NCBI RefSeq assembly: GCF_037392515.1
Contig: NC_090291.1
Coordinates: 37,409,001-37,473,000 of the forward strand
DNA from: Haliotis asinina
Lineage: Eukaryota > Mollusca > Gastropoda > Lepetellida > Haliotidae
Length of the DNA stretch: 64,000 nt
Reading direction: 5' to 3'
In this document: positions 1-11,268 of the stretch, one piece after another
Layout: each line of letters opens with the position of its first letter
How positions within the stretch are numbered: the stretch's first letter is position 1
Notes under the pieces: model-generated
Database searches by the model: none
Seen by the model: the letters and a program-made list of their open reading frames with translations, nothing else
Told to the model about the DNA's origin: nothing
Program-made: the position numbers and the translations under genes

Positions 1-11
1 GCGACAGAACG

Positions 12-112
12 ACAGGGAACACCAGATATCGGCTTCACCCACTGCACCCATGTGGAAAAGCAGGTCTGGACCTTGAGTGAACGCTTGAACTACCAGGCTT
101 CCGCGAACCCTA
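12..112 (-). repeat. SINE family B fragment
   Basis: Decayed minus-strand copy of the tRNA-headed family B (defined at 26426). The landmarks are the block GGCTTCAC..CACTGCACCCATGTGG followed by a worn B-box/A-box region. The window edge cuts it. Confidence 0.6.
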
Positions 113-179
113 CTCCAGTGGTCTCGTGGAGAGCCCGATTGTCAGAACCCTGCGTTTGCCATAACAGGCTACTTCGGGG

Positions 180-290
180 TGAGCAGTTTCGTTGAATTGA
201 GTGATGCATGACACCGTATCCCCACTGTGGAGATCGATAGTCAATCACAGGATTTTCTGGTCCAGACTTGACTATTTGAAGATCCCGTCT
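180..290 (+). repeat. SINE family A fragment
   Basis: Central part of family A (reference copy at 52414): GGAGATCGAT, then TTTCTGGTCCAGACTTGACT. Head and tail are missing. Confidence 0.55.
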
Positions 291-465
291 TATCACGGGT
301 TCAAATCACTGTTTTGACAATATCTAAAAAAATAAAAATCTAATCTACACTTGTCCAATCGTCTATTGTTTCATGTGTTATGATTCAAGTATATTTCAAA
401 TTGGAATGAAATGGGTGAAGAAACGATTTTTTCAAAACCGCAGCACTCATTACATTAAATACAGG

Positions 466-488
466 TTTGTTTTGTTTTGTTTTGTTTT
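466..488. repeat. TTTTG microsatellite
   Basis: Short run of TTTTG units. The rest of 300-835 is AT-rich with no gene signal. Confidence 0.7.
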
Positions 489-837
489 CAAAATCTTATG
501 ATGCCATTAGAATGAATTGTTAAACAATCCTGTTATCCCTGTCGTAATGAAAGAAGGACGTTCTACTAAAAACTTCATATTTTCATATGCAAATTTATGA
601 CGAAACAAAAATTACCCGAATCCATATTTTGTGAAAACGAGTTAAGCCAGTCAAATTTATCCCTGTCTGTATAGTGTTATGTTTATCGGATGCAAGTGAG
701 TAACCTTGACCGACCTAACGTGTTATCTGTCTAGGGTCACCGCTAGGACAGACTGGAACAACCTTGACCCTGATCTGACTGACTCTTTTCATACAAACAT
801 AATGGACATGCCCGCTTCGTGTGGACATGTGCATTAT

Positions 838-970
838 GAGTGAGAGCGTTTAATTCTACGCAGCCATCAGCAATATATCGGCTATATGACTGCGGTCTGT
901 AAATAATCAGTCCGGATCAAACAATCAAGTGATCAACAGCATGAGCTTCAATCTAGGCAATTTAGATACG
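838..970 (-). repeat. SINE family A fragment
   Basis: Minus-strand 3' half of family A, from the worn tail (GAGTGAGAGCGTTTAATTCT) through the CTGTAAATAATC block to the head-side GATCAACAGCATGAGC. Confidence 0.6.
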
Positions 971-1177
971 CTGTCCATTCGGTAACAAAAGACATACTAT
1001 CATGTATATGTGAAAGGGAGACAACTTCCATTTCCGGTCCAAATCATGCCCTCGTAATAGGTGTAACGTATCATGGATTGTTTCAAACGTTCGAAACTTA
1101 GCTTCAATTCCCGTTGGATTCTAACTTGGTTGATTGTTTATTGCAAGAGCTTACGATCCCAAATCATAACGCGTGAC

Positions 1178-1332
1178 TATGGTTAAACGCCGCTTTAATC
1201 AATGTTCAATACTATATCACGGCAATGGAAACCATAAATGGGCTTCACACATTGCATCTACGTGGGGAATTGAACCTGGGTCTTCAGCGTAGCGAGCGAA
1301 CGCTTTAACCACTAAGCTACCCTACCATCCCA
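1178..1332 (-). repeat. SINE family B
   Basis: Minus-strand family B copy. The B-box complement (GGGGAATTGAACC) and A-box complement (CTTTAACCACTAAGCTACC) are both easy to see. Confidence 0.7.
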
Positions 1333-1384
1333 AGTAATGGCGGAAGCCCGATAATACTGGACGTAACATTTCATTCATGACACA

Positions 1385-1503
1385 ACTGCGTTGATTAATG
1401 TTCATCATGTTGATCAGTGGATTATCTAGTCCAAACCTGATAACTTATGACGACTGTCATATAGCTGGAATATTGCTGCGTGCGGCGTTAAACAACAAAC
1501 AGT
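1385..1503 (+). repeat. SINE family A 3' half
   Basis: GTTGATCAGTGGATTATCTA through CATATAGCTGGAATATTGCT to the GGCGTTAAAC tail. Region 1504-2545 holds no gene I can support. Confidence 0.6.
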
Positions 1504-2545
1504 TAAACACTTTTGGATGACACTACTTCCTTGACAACAGTGTCAAAGGGTTTTCAGTTGAACGAGTATCTGCTCGCATACTAGATTATATTCATCTGAT
1601 AAAGGAAGAAGGAAGGTCGCATTAACAAAGTCTGTTGTGAGTCTGTTGATCTGGCTGAGGTCGCCACAAACGTCGGGGTCAAGATGGAGATATCTACCTC
1701 CAATAACTGTCCTCGTTCGTCTACACTACTCTACGTGAGTAACAGATTTAGGTCCCTTTTAATCTTCTTTCTATGTTCATTCACATTTGTCAGAAATGAA
1801 AGCAAATGTCATTTGAAGTTTTACTAGGCTTTAACACTGCATTAAAATAGGAAATAGGTATCGGCCGACAAAACTGACCTTAACGATTGACTCGCCTTTG
1901 CATGTGTTTATGACGGGCGCCAGGAGAAGGATACGATCACCTATTCGCGAACACCCGATATCATCATTGATTGATATCAAATATAAAAGAATGCTCATGA
2001 AAATATCTGAATTGTACGATCTGTCTTCAGCAGACAAGGGCTTATGGGTATTTAGCGTTTATTTACCATCCGAAGATTTTGTTTAACAAAAGTACAACTC
2101 TCTGAACGATGGAGATTGATAAACATGAGTATGCAATGTCATATCACGTTTACCGATACAGTTCAACTGGGTCGCATGACCAAACAACACAGGGTCAATG
2201 TACTACGCACTGCGCATGTCAAGCATACAGCATGATTGACACTTAACATATATCATGTCCATGAAATCGACTTGGCTGTGCACAATTTGAAAATATACAA
2301 ATCATCTATACCTGACGTTCTGGAATAATTATACCATTTAAAAAAAAATTCAGAGAATGTTTCCCAATGATAATTATGCTAATTTCTGCAAATAGTGAAA
2401 TCGCATCAAGCCTTGGCTAGAACTAACTAGAATCCAGGTCCAAACCCCGAAAAGACGAGTTTGAATAGAAAACGTAAACACGTGAAAACCCCAAGAAATA
2501 TAACATTTGGATCTTAAAATGTGAAATGTAAGATGTTGAAGAGTG

Positions 2546-3462
2546 TTAACGTCTGAGATAGGACTCCAGCTCGACCGCGATCTCTCTCATCCAGCCGATG
2601 TTCTCCGCAGTCTGGTCGAAGCGTTCCAGTAATGCGGACGACGACAGAAACATGCCGCTCTCTGTCCTCGTGGACATGATAAAGTCTGATATTCTTGTTG
2701 CCATGGTTGCATACTTTTCTTCCTTTGTGATGGCGGCCACGAGTGCTGCTCCGTATGCAACCTTGTGACTCTTGATAAAGGAGTACAGGGACTCTCCACA
2801 GGAGTAGGCGAAGTCAAGATAGCGTCTGGCTCCTTCAAGGTAACGCTTCGTACCTGAGTGAGACGAAGTTTGATTAGAATCTCCACTTAAGGTATGGAGC
2901 GATCCGATTTTTCTACTTAGAAACACAAAATGTGAAAGAGAAGACAGATAATGTATTTTAAAATATATAACACCATACAGTAACCATTTTCGATATTCAT
3001 CGAAGCAGGCTTTATTTGGCGTAGAAGGCATAATTGCAGTGCAAATTGTATGAATTCGTCGCTAAAGGTATCTAAGGAGAAATATGAACTGAATCGGACG
3101 TTTGAATATTTGTGTGATGCAGCAGACAGTTTGTCAGTAACATAGTTTTCAATGTGGGTGAAGAGTGAGAATCCCAGATGCCTAATACTTGGTTTATAGG
3201 CACCATTACATATGGTTCACCCTCTTTGACAGATATTACGTTATGGTTTCTGCGAACAGAAGACCCAGCCGTATATAGTTACCGGTGGCGATGCAGAGTT
3301 TAGTCGGCAAGACGACGGAAAACCCCCAGCTGCAATTACCGGTAGCGATGTCGAATTTAGCCAGTATTATGGTAGGAACTCCCCAGCTGCACTTACCGGT
3401 AGCGAAGTCGAGTTTAGCCAGTAATATGGTAGGGACACCCCCACATACACCACCCCCCATCC

Positions 3463-3493
<31 letters not shown>

Positions 3494-4766
3494 ACACCAC
3501 ACCACACCACACCACACCACCACCCCACACACACTTACCGGTGGCGAGGTACAGTTTAGCCAGCAAGATTGCAGGAAACCCCAACTGATAGAAGAGGTTG
3601 GGGGACTCCTTCCTTTTGATCCGGAAGAAGACAGCTTTATCTTCGGGCCAACCGGATGTGATGATTTGGCCTCGGCTGTCCATCTTCATCAGGAACTCCT
3701 CGTCCAGGTTGGGCTGGATGTCCATAAATCTGATCAGAGTGTCTCCAGTGCTCCGAGCTACTTCCATGTCTAGCTCGATCACGGATGGAACAGAATGTTT
3801 GAAAAACTGAACTAACAAGACAAGGGTTCATCAAAGAACGGACTAAATCACTTGAGAAACTGCATCATAAACATTCAGAGAAACTTCTTAAATATGATAC
3901 ACTTCACACTGCTATGATACATGTCACGCGTCAGTCACAGTACACGTGCTGTTTCCAGGTTTTTTATGAGGGCCACGTAGTGGAGTAAGATGCATCCACT
4001 TGTTCGCGAAACCTTGATTTCAAGACATCTTATAAGTATGTAAAGGTTTGGTATTTCCAGTTACATTTTTCGAGAACCTCTGGTATTATTACTGATTTTC
4101 ACTTTTCGTTTCATACATTGTTTCATAATCTGTTATGCTTCATTTCACAATCTTAAATCGGTAGTTAACGGTACATATTACAAAAACCAATGATGACAGC
4201 AAATGTTATCCTTGTGTACAATCATCAGTTTTTTTCCTAATTAAGTCGTGAAACCCATGAAACCTACCTCCACAGAACAGCGCTGTGTAACCAAGATGTC
4301 CACACATGAAGGCGCAGAGGCTCTGTTCCAGTGTGTCCACATCCGGGTTATAGGGCTGGTTCCAGAGGAAGCCTTTCTGGACAGGGTCATAGAAGGTCCT
4401 GATGTAGTTGAAGGCTGGCACGGAGATGTCGAACCTGCCACCCCTCTGTGCAGCCACGGAAATCCACCCGTTGATATATGGCCAGTTATATGCAAGAAGG
4501 GGGTTACAGCATTTTCTTTCCCACCCCTTCTTTTCCGGGTAGGAATAGAAGTCACCATTAGGCTGAAGGACGTTCTTCTTCACGTGGTCAAAGATCTTGT
4601 TGGCGATTTCTTGCTTGCCCCACAATAGGAGCTGTGTGGGCAGCTTGTAAATAGCAGAGAACTCCCCTTTAAGTCCTTCTTGTTGATAGAGGGCGTTCTC
4701 GTCCATCTGGGAAATGAGGCAGTTGACCGCCTTCAGGCTAGCGTCCCGGTATTTCTGGGTGTCCAT
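2546..4766 (-). CDS. uncharacterised helical-toroid-like protein, 359 aa, 3 coding exons
   Basis: Coding exons on the minus strand: 4766-4268, 3811-3539, 2853-2546 (stop). Phases agree (1 and 1) and the sum is 1080 nt. The first coding exon starts after an acceptor at 4772, so a 5' UTR exon should lie upstream; the Met used (MDTQKYRDAS) is inferred. Repeated helix pairs such as FPAILLAKLYLATGTKRYL, ARRYLDFA and KVAYGAALVAAITKEEKYA look like the alpha/alpha toroid or six-hairpin folds of terpenoid-cyclase-like and sugar-epimerase or glycosidase-like proteins. I see no signal peptide or membrane segment and do not recognise a characterised family member, so no reaction is claimed. Other visible blocks are GDFYSYPEKKGWERKC, YNWPYINGWISVAAQ and TSGWPEDKAVFFRI. 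One intron carries copies of an exon end (3237-3440). Confidence 0.75.
3237..3440 (-). repeat. three tandem copies of an exon 3' end with splice donor
   Basis: Within the intron after exon 3811-3539 lie three further copies, about 57 bp apart, of that exon's last ~50 bases plus its donor. Read on the minus strand, the copies encode PTILLAKLDFATG, PTIILAKFDIATG and VVLPTKLCIATG, against FPAILLAKLYLATG in the exon. The copy nearest the exon keeps the full GTAAGT donor (complement at 3391-3396); the others have GTAATT and GTAACT. Confidence 0.85.
3443..3531. repeat. poly-C / CA / CCACA microsatellite
   Basis: A run of 19 C residues (3461-3479) passes into CA repeats and then ACCAC units. It sits between the exon donor and the first of the tandem exon-end copies, which it separates from the parent exon. 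Confidence 0.9.
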
Positions 4767-4959
4767 GATTTGCTGGAACAAATTTGTTTTCATGGACATG
4801 AGAAAGGTCACATTTGTTTATATCTTTGGCAGTACATGCATGTGTTCGCGTCAATCTAATGATTTTGAAATAATGAAAGAGACAAGGGGAAATAGTGCCC
4901 AAACGAAGAGGACTTCAACTGGACCTTGTCTGTCGGGTAACAGACAACTGTGGCTTGCC

Positions 4960-5615
4960 AAAATCTGCGTCACCTACCAGTATCTAGATAAAGGGCGTCT
5001 GTGCCTCGTGGCATACCAATGCCCAGAAAAAAAGACACATATCTCTAGAGCCACCTGACCTTCCAGTATCTAGATTTATAAAACATTTGTCTCCAGTGCT
5101 ACGTGACCTCCGAGGGTCTAGATGGAGGACATCTTTCTCCAGTGCCTTGTGGCATGCCAATGCCTAGAAAAAGGACACATATCTCTAGTGTTGCATGACC
5201 TTCCAGTATCTAGATAACACAGAAAACACCAGGGTTGAGGACAACTGTCTCTTGTGCTACGGGACGATGGGGTAGCTCAGCTGTTTAAGTGCTCACTCGT
5301 CTCGCCGAAGGACCGGGATCGAGTCTACACGTGAACATGAGTATGTGAAGCCCATTTCTGGTGTCCAAGGCCTTGGTGTTGCTGGAATATTGCTGAAAGC
5401 AGCGTAAACAATACTCACGCACTGTAGCGCTATGTGATCTACGAGTGTCTAGACAGCTGACTCCAGCGGCGTGTAGTTATCAATACCTGGCTAAAGGGCA
5501 CCTGTCCTTAGTGCTATGAATCCAAACAGTATCTACTTAAGGGACACTTGTCTCCAATGCCGTGTGGCCTACAAAAACCCACGTAAAGGACACGTGCCAT
5601 GCCAGTATCCATGCG
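4960..5615. repeat. degenerate minisatellite
   Basis: Units of roughly 45-50 bp repeat the motifs CCAGTATCTAGAT, GGACAC and CTCCAGTGC. A larger unit is visible: GCATACCAATGCCCAGAAAA near 5010 recurs as GCATGCCAATGCCTAGAAAA near 5150, both leading to ATATCTCTAG and TGACCTTCCAGTATCTAGA. The array is split by a SINE at 5264-5425. Confidence 0.7.
5264..5425 (+). repeat. SINE family B in the minisatellite
   Basis: Head GGGGTAGCTCAGCTG (A-box-like), worn B box GGGATCGAGTC, then GTGAAGCCCATTTCTGGTGT, GCTGGAATATTGCT and a short tail. It divides the surrounding minisatellite. Confidence 0.75.
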
Positions 5616-5640
5616 GCGTAAAACTGAACTCACTCACTCC
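5608..5640 (+). repeat. SINE tail only
   Basis: Isolated copy of the shared SINE 3' tail: GGCGTAAAACTGAACTCACT. No body is attached. Confidence 0.5.
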
Positions 5641-6597
5641 ATATTCGTATCAAAGGTTACAAGTAGCCTGATGTGTTGTACAGGCTCGAATATAGGTGTC
5701 ATGCATGAATACGACGTAAAACACCTTTCGGGGATTTACCTGACATTAACACCTGACTTTACTTAATTTCATGGTGATATAGAATTTCATTAAGTGTGTT
5801 AACGCAATTGTTACTAACAATATTCTACATAAGTAACCCGATGCAACCATACGTCTGTGACCATGCAGCGATATATTGTAACATATTTTCTGCTTTTCTA
5901 CGCATACCGGTTTAACATTACCCCGGGCGCATATTGTACTTACCCCATGACCAGAATTTACGTCTGACATGTACATTCGACCAACGTGTAGGACTAGTAA
6001 ATGTAAAATGGGCCGGTGGCCTCATTGCAAGAATAAAACTCATTCACCCCAAACGTGATACTGGTCCTCAGTCTCCTAAAGGAGGCACTTGGAACAAAGT
6101 ACGTCGAAGACCCTATTCATAAATGTAAGCAACGGCAATAGTCATTTGTAGGGGTTAGTGTGTGTAACGTCATCACATCTACAGACATATCGGTGGATTT
6201 GTTCAATTTGTCACCTGCCGTTAGTCAGAATATTGGTGCCTGTCTCATGGTTACAAAAAGGGTAAAATTTGACAAGTTTTAGTGTTCCAGGCATCGAGTT
6301 GCTTTCGGAAAATCGCTGAATTCTGTTCTTTACATCCTCTTGTATGAAGCAGAATTTGAGTTTAGATTTCCTTATCAGTCAAAACATCAGAAATGTATAC
6401 TGAACTGCTGAAATATGAACAAGATATTATTTGTTGAACACCATCCTCTGCAAATATTCCAGCTGTAACACAGAGGTCTGTCACAGCCTGGATCAGACAA
6501 TCCAGGTTTCATGTCACGAGCAATGATGAGCTGGTTGTACCGACAAGGAATTCACTAATCGGTACAACTCATATTAGCTTCCATAGTTTCCAATGTT
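5641..6597. other. no gene seen
   Basis: AT-rich intergenic sequence. Short open frames here show no conserved motif or plausible splice partners. Confidence 0.5.
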
Positions 6598-6850
6598 TGC
6601 CAGCCAGTCGGGCTAGCTATCCCTGAAAGTTACGCGCCCACAAAATAATTCACTAGCCCGAAATTTAAATGCAGACAGGGATTTCATCGTTAAGCTGCTA
6701 TAATATGATGAACACATTTGATCAGGCCCTAATCTTGCATGTGAGAGTCACTTACAAAACGACCCCATGAAAATTCACTAGCCAGTCGGGCCAGTTAATG
6801 GCGATTTACTGGCCCAAATGGATTTTTACTTGCCACAGGCACACTGACTA
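6598..6850 (+). repeat. dispersed fragment encoding a PQNNSLARNL motif (copy 1)
   Basis: In broken frames on the plus strand this encodes SLKVTRPQNNSLARNLNAD and later a KIH..VGPVNGDLL block. A related copy lies on the minus strand at 50190-50425. Stops and frame changes show that it is a relic, not an active exon. I do not know the parent family. Confidence 0.6.
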
Positions 6851-7815
6851 TAGGTCCATTACGTTTTGATAGCCTTTTCCAACCAGAATCTGATGTTGCG
6901 GTCCAGAATGTCTGGTGCGATGACACATATTTCGTTCATGTGGGATCAGAGGAATGAAATATTTTTGTCACAGGTATAATATTTTTCATGGAAGATACGT
7001 ACCCCATATTACATTAAGCATAGCAACAGCACTATTTACAATGTTAAACCTCAGTTGAATATTTACTGCATATAATTTTCCGTCCTTGTCAGTACATTGG
7101 AAATTGCAACAGTGTATTAAAAACACTAGCTTTAATTCACGTATAATCTTGCTGAAATCTGAGGCTGACGATACTTTCACACCTTTCGTGATACTTTATA
7201 GGAAGCATGTATCAACTACAAAGATGTAGCAATTAAACGCTAACTTACCCGTTTGACCTTCGTGTTGGACTTGGACGTCCGATCACCTCAACCAGTCCTG
7301 ATAAAGTACCAAAAGAAAATGCAAAACCACGTGTCATAAAATACACTCCAATTAGGTCAGTGCAGAATTGGGTCACCTTATCAAGCATGAGACGATCACA
7401 TTCTCGGGTAACTATAAAACATGAACTAGGCAACTTTAGTCAGAAAAAGGAAGTGTTACACAGCTGAACACCACATCTATAGTATGAACTATGCAGTGTT
7501 TAACCTTGCACATCAACGAGAGTGTGCGTCGACTCACAGCCTGCCCGACTAGATCACGCTAATAAACGTATATTGTGATCGTTTGATCAGCTATGTATGT
7601 TTTGTTTTGCTTTTGCGAACAGATGACTTCCTGCAATTGTTACTGAATTAACTACAAATGTGTTTTGTTATTGTTAATCACTTTCATGCATACCATATTG
7701 CTTTATATAATTCCCACCAGACGAATATTAATCTGATCTGTGCGGCAGAGCTCGCTTGACATCAGCATTAGAATCTATGCTGTAGCGTCGCAACATTAGA
7801 TAATAGATAATTAGA
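6851..7815. other. no gene assigned; possible untranslated exon
   Basis: On the minus strand, 7249-7420 could be an exon with a strong donor (GG|GTAAGT, complement near 7247-7254). No frame joins it in phase with the 4772 exon downstream, so at most it is a 5' UTR exon of that gene. Otherwise nothing is seen. Confidence 0.2.
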
Positions 7816-7980
7816 TAAAGAGGTCGTCTAGTGGTTAACGCGAAGTTTCGCTCATCACACCGAAGACCCCGGTTCGATTCCCCATGTTGACACAATGTGT
7901 GAAGGCCATACCTGGTCCCCCACCCCCGTGATATTGCTTCAATATTGCTAAAAGCAGCGTGAAAATGACTCACTCACTCA
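7816..7980 (+). repeat. SINE family B
   Basis: Near-complete copy: GTCGTCTAGTGGTTAACGCG head, GGTTCGATTCCCC B box, GTGATATTGCT body, ACTCACTCACTCA tail. Confidence 0.8.
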
Positions 7981-8049
7981 TTTTGTCACGGACGTTTCAG
8001 GTTCGGCAAACTCAGCACCTGTCAGTGACGTTGATTGACAGCCTGTTTA

Positions 8050-8290
8050 AAACCGACCCTTGAAGTTCGGGTTAGAATTGGTCTTCAGGAACCGATGCTT
8101 GTCGAAAGAGGCGACTAATGGGATCATGTGTCAGGCTCGCTGGGTTGGTCGAGACATGCCATCGGTTCCCAATTGCTCATTTCGATGTTCAGGCCGCTGA
8201 TCACTGCATTGTCTGGTCTAGATCCATTTATGTATATACCGCCGGCATATAACTGGAATATTGTTCGAGAAGCACGTGCATAAATGCAGC
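8050..8290 (+). repeat. SINE family A
   Basis: Worn copy: GGTCTTCAGGAACCGATGCT, GTCAGGCTCGCTGG, ATCACTGCATTGTCTGGTCT, then ATAACTGGAATATTG. The CTCACTC tail is lost. Confidence 0.7.
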
Positions 8291-11130
8291 GAAAGGTATT
8301 TATTCATTGACTCTACTGTGCTGTCTCCATGCTTTCTTGCACACCTGGCTGTGCCTTTCTCTACGCCTCCTCCCTTGTAACAAACAGTGAAGTGTGTCAA
8401 TATCTTTATGATAGTTTGTTAAACAACTTTTTGAAGAAAAATATTCTGCAAGAACCTCACAGTGTTGGTATGATGCTCTGATTATGATCCGCGTTCCACT
8501 GAGTATGTTATGTTTATTGGTTTTCGACCTAGACTTCAATACATCGGTCTGCTTTTGAGCCAAACGGACTACAGAAGGCAACGTGGTATATTGTAGCAGG
8601 CAATACTGGTTGTCAAGCACGATGCACTAACCACGTTGAGTCTTAATGGGAGCCAAATGCATGAAATCAGTTCCAGGACTATTTCCAACAAAATACAAGA
8701 GAGTACAAAACTGATTGTTACTATTCTTTTATTCCAGGTTGTATATTGTTAGGTCATGAATAATGCACAGAACAGAAAACACTACATCAACACGAAATCA
8801 CAACTCTCTAGTACAATACACAAACACATCTCCAGTCAAGGATGGAAAACAATATTATATTAGTCAATAGGACTTTGAAATTATCATATACCGTGAAATG
8901 ACAACGAAGCAAAATGTGTTCAATAACTAGTGTATTCATAATGCTGTGTTTAACAAAAACGTTTGTGATGTCAGAGACATATATAAGAGGTATCTTTGGG
9001 ATAATATATGAAGTTAGTATATAAACTTAGCCATGACATTGCATGGCAAAACATCTCTGCTCTGTCTGAAATATATGAAATCTACAAAATTTTGCAGTCT
9101 GTCCCATGCTTCTTGGAGTCAGTTTCACATTCATAGGCTTGGGATACAAAAAAGATTTGACATGTGTGGAAACTGGAATCCCATTCATAACTACTCATGT
9201 CACTGAGCTTTACATGGCGCAATTTGATTGGTTTGCCATGATTCTTGGCAATAATAAGGTACCATATAGGTACAAGTCTTCTTGTAGGTCACAGAATGAG
9301 ATAATGAGTCACGAATGACTGGAATCCTAAACAAACGCAACCCTGTCTGTGCTTAATAATGCCATATATTTTTTTATTTGTTGGCGCACAAAATGTGGGC
9401 AATATAGTACTCAGCTAATTGTATTTTTTGGTTTTGGTTATTGTTGAATGTTTCATTTAGCAATATTTTAGCTATATTTCACCGGAAGGTGAAACACAGT
9501 TGGTCAGATGACCAAGTATCAGAATCAGAGTGAATTCCGAATGTTATTGGAGCACCCTAGCACAGCTGGGAGACAGATCCGTTCAGTCAGAGTGAGTCAC
9601 CAGCCCGTTCCTCAAAGCGATAGTAGAGCTTTGACAGTTTAAGTATATGTTAAAGTATGGGAGTTACAACCATCTTACTAACGTCTTGTTGATGGGGCCT
9701 TGTACCATTACCCACTGTCTTGTACCATTAAACCATACTTCCACCAACCAAGTACAAGTGAGGAGGAGGAAAGGAGGAAAAGGTTTCACAGCATGAACGA
9801 TGAGAACTGTCAGTTCTGATTGCCTGAGTACAGAATATTTCCATAGTTACATCATATAAAATCATCACACGAGACAAACATGGACACACAGAAATCTTCC
9901 ACTGGATGCTCCTTTCGCAGCACTTACAATATATACATAGGGGAGTATGTACACGTATTGGATTTTCTTATCTGTTAGTGCATGCAGCACTATAATTAAC
10001 GATGACAATGTCTAAAATATGTTTCAAATATAAAGGTGGAGAATCATAAAATGAAACTGGTTCACCAAAACTACCATGTAGGTTTTCCTATCCATGAGTA
10101 CTTGCAGCAGCATCAAGCAATGCCATCCTTGTTAACGTATTCATCTGAATGGAAATCTATAAAACATCTCCACAAAATATTAACAAAATACATATAACTA
10201 CAACACAATGAAAGCGTGACAGAGGGTCCAGATGGGGAATACTGTTATGTGTAAAGCAATTTTATACATCTTCTTATGAACAGACAAGTAATGTTTACAG
10301 CAAAATATTCAAGTAAAACGCTGATCTAAAATAGTAAACTGAAATTTTACTGTTACTAGTAATCAGAATATCATACAATTTGATCTGATGACAAAACAAA
10401 ACCCGACTTTCGCATATAAGACACTAATAACAGACACTAATAACAGACACTAATAACTGGACAGCAACAAAAGCACGACCTGTTGCCCACATGCCTATAT
10501 ACAGACTGGTAACTTGTTCCCCATTTGCATTTTTTCTTAAGGCTAGACAAATTATATGTTACAGATTTATGTCATCAGAAAGCCAAAAGACAGGAGAGAG
10601 AGAGAAAAAAATTCCAATTTAATATTCCTTAAAATACTAAAATTAGTTTACTTCTGGCACTTTATAGAGTGCATATGGGGCAAAAAGATAATCATGTATC
10701 TTTTTAAGGTTAACTTTTTTGCCAATAAAAACATTAGAATTTTATATTTTGAGTGGGGAAAATTTTCTATTCTTTTCTTATTCTTAAAAAAATACAGCAT
10801 GGTGGATCTGTAAAAAAGGAAATAAAATTGGTCTGACCTAACTAAACACATACCCTCCCCACCACCCAAAAAAAACCCAAAAAAAACCCCCGGCTTCTGA
10901 CTAAAGATGTTGGTATTTTGTATTTTAATGATTAATGACAGGCAAAATCCCCCATCAAGACCCTCGTAATAATGGTTCAATTACAAATACAACACATAAC
11001 AATCTCATATAACAACTTCTAGCAGGGATATCAAAACCATTTCAAAAGAGATCACTTCTTCAATATAGGTGTGGAAATACAATATCAGTGTTTGAGATTT
11101 AACACAACACATTTCAGAAGCTGGGAAGTA
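8291..11130. other. AT-rich gene-free stretch
   Basis: No gene recognised. It contains three direct copies of a 13-bp unit (GACACTAATAACA, about 10423-10460). Candidate minus-strand poly(A) signals such as the complement of AATAAA near 8729 leave open that the gigaxonin 3' UTR reaches this far, but nothing proves it. Confidence 0.45.
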
Positions 11131-11138
11131 CAATACAG

Positions 11139-11268
11139 ACAAACTTGATTGATAACAACTTCTTTATTATGAGAAGGAGACCTTTCATTCCTGATTAACA
11201 ACAGTACAAGAATCCTTATCTAAATAACACTCACTCATAATAAAGAAGTTGTTATTCATAAAGCTTGT
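11139..11268. mobile_element. fold-back MITE
   Basis: Inverted arms of about 35 bp. The left arm reads GATAACAACTTCTTTATTAT and GAG; the right arm is its complement (CTCATAATAAAGAAGTTGTT). The same arm sequence occurs singly at 42345-42366. No coding capacity; superfamily not assigned. Confidence 0.7.

Noticed and set aside
3285-3773. 162-codon plus-strand frame
   Set aside because: Antisense shadow of the toroid-like exon read through the CA-rich microsatellite.
7249-7420. coding exon upstream of the toroid-like gene
   Set aside because: It has a strong donor, but no open frame continues in phase into the exon at 4772.
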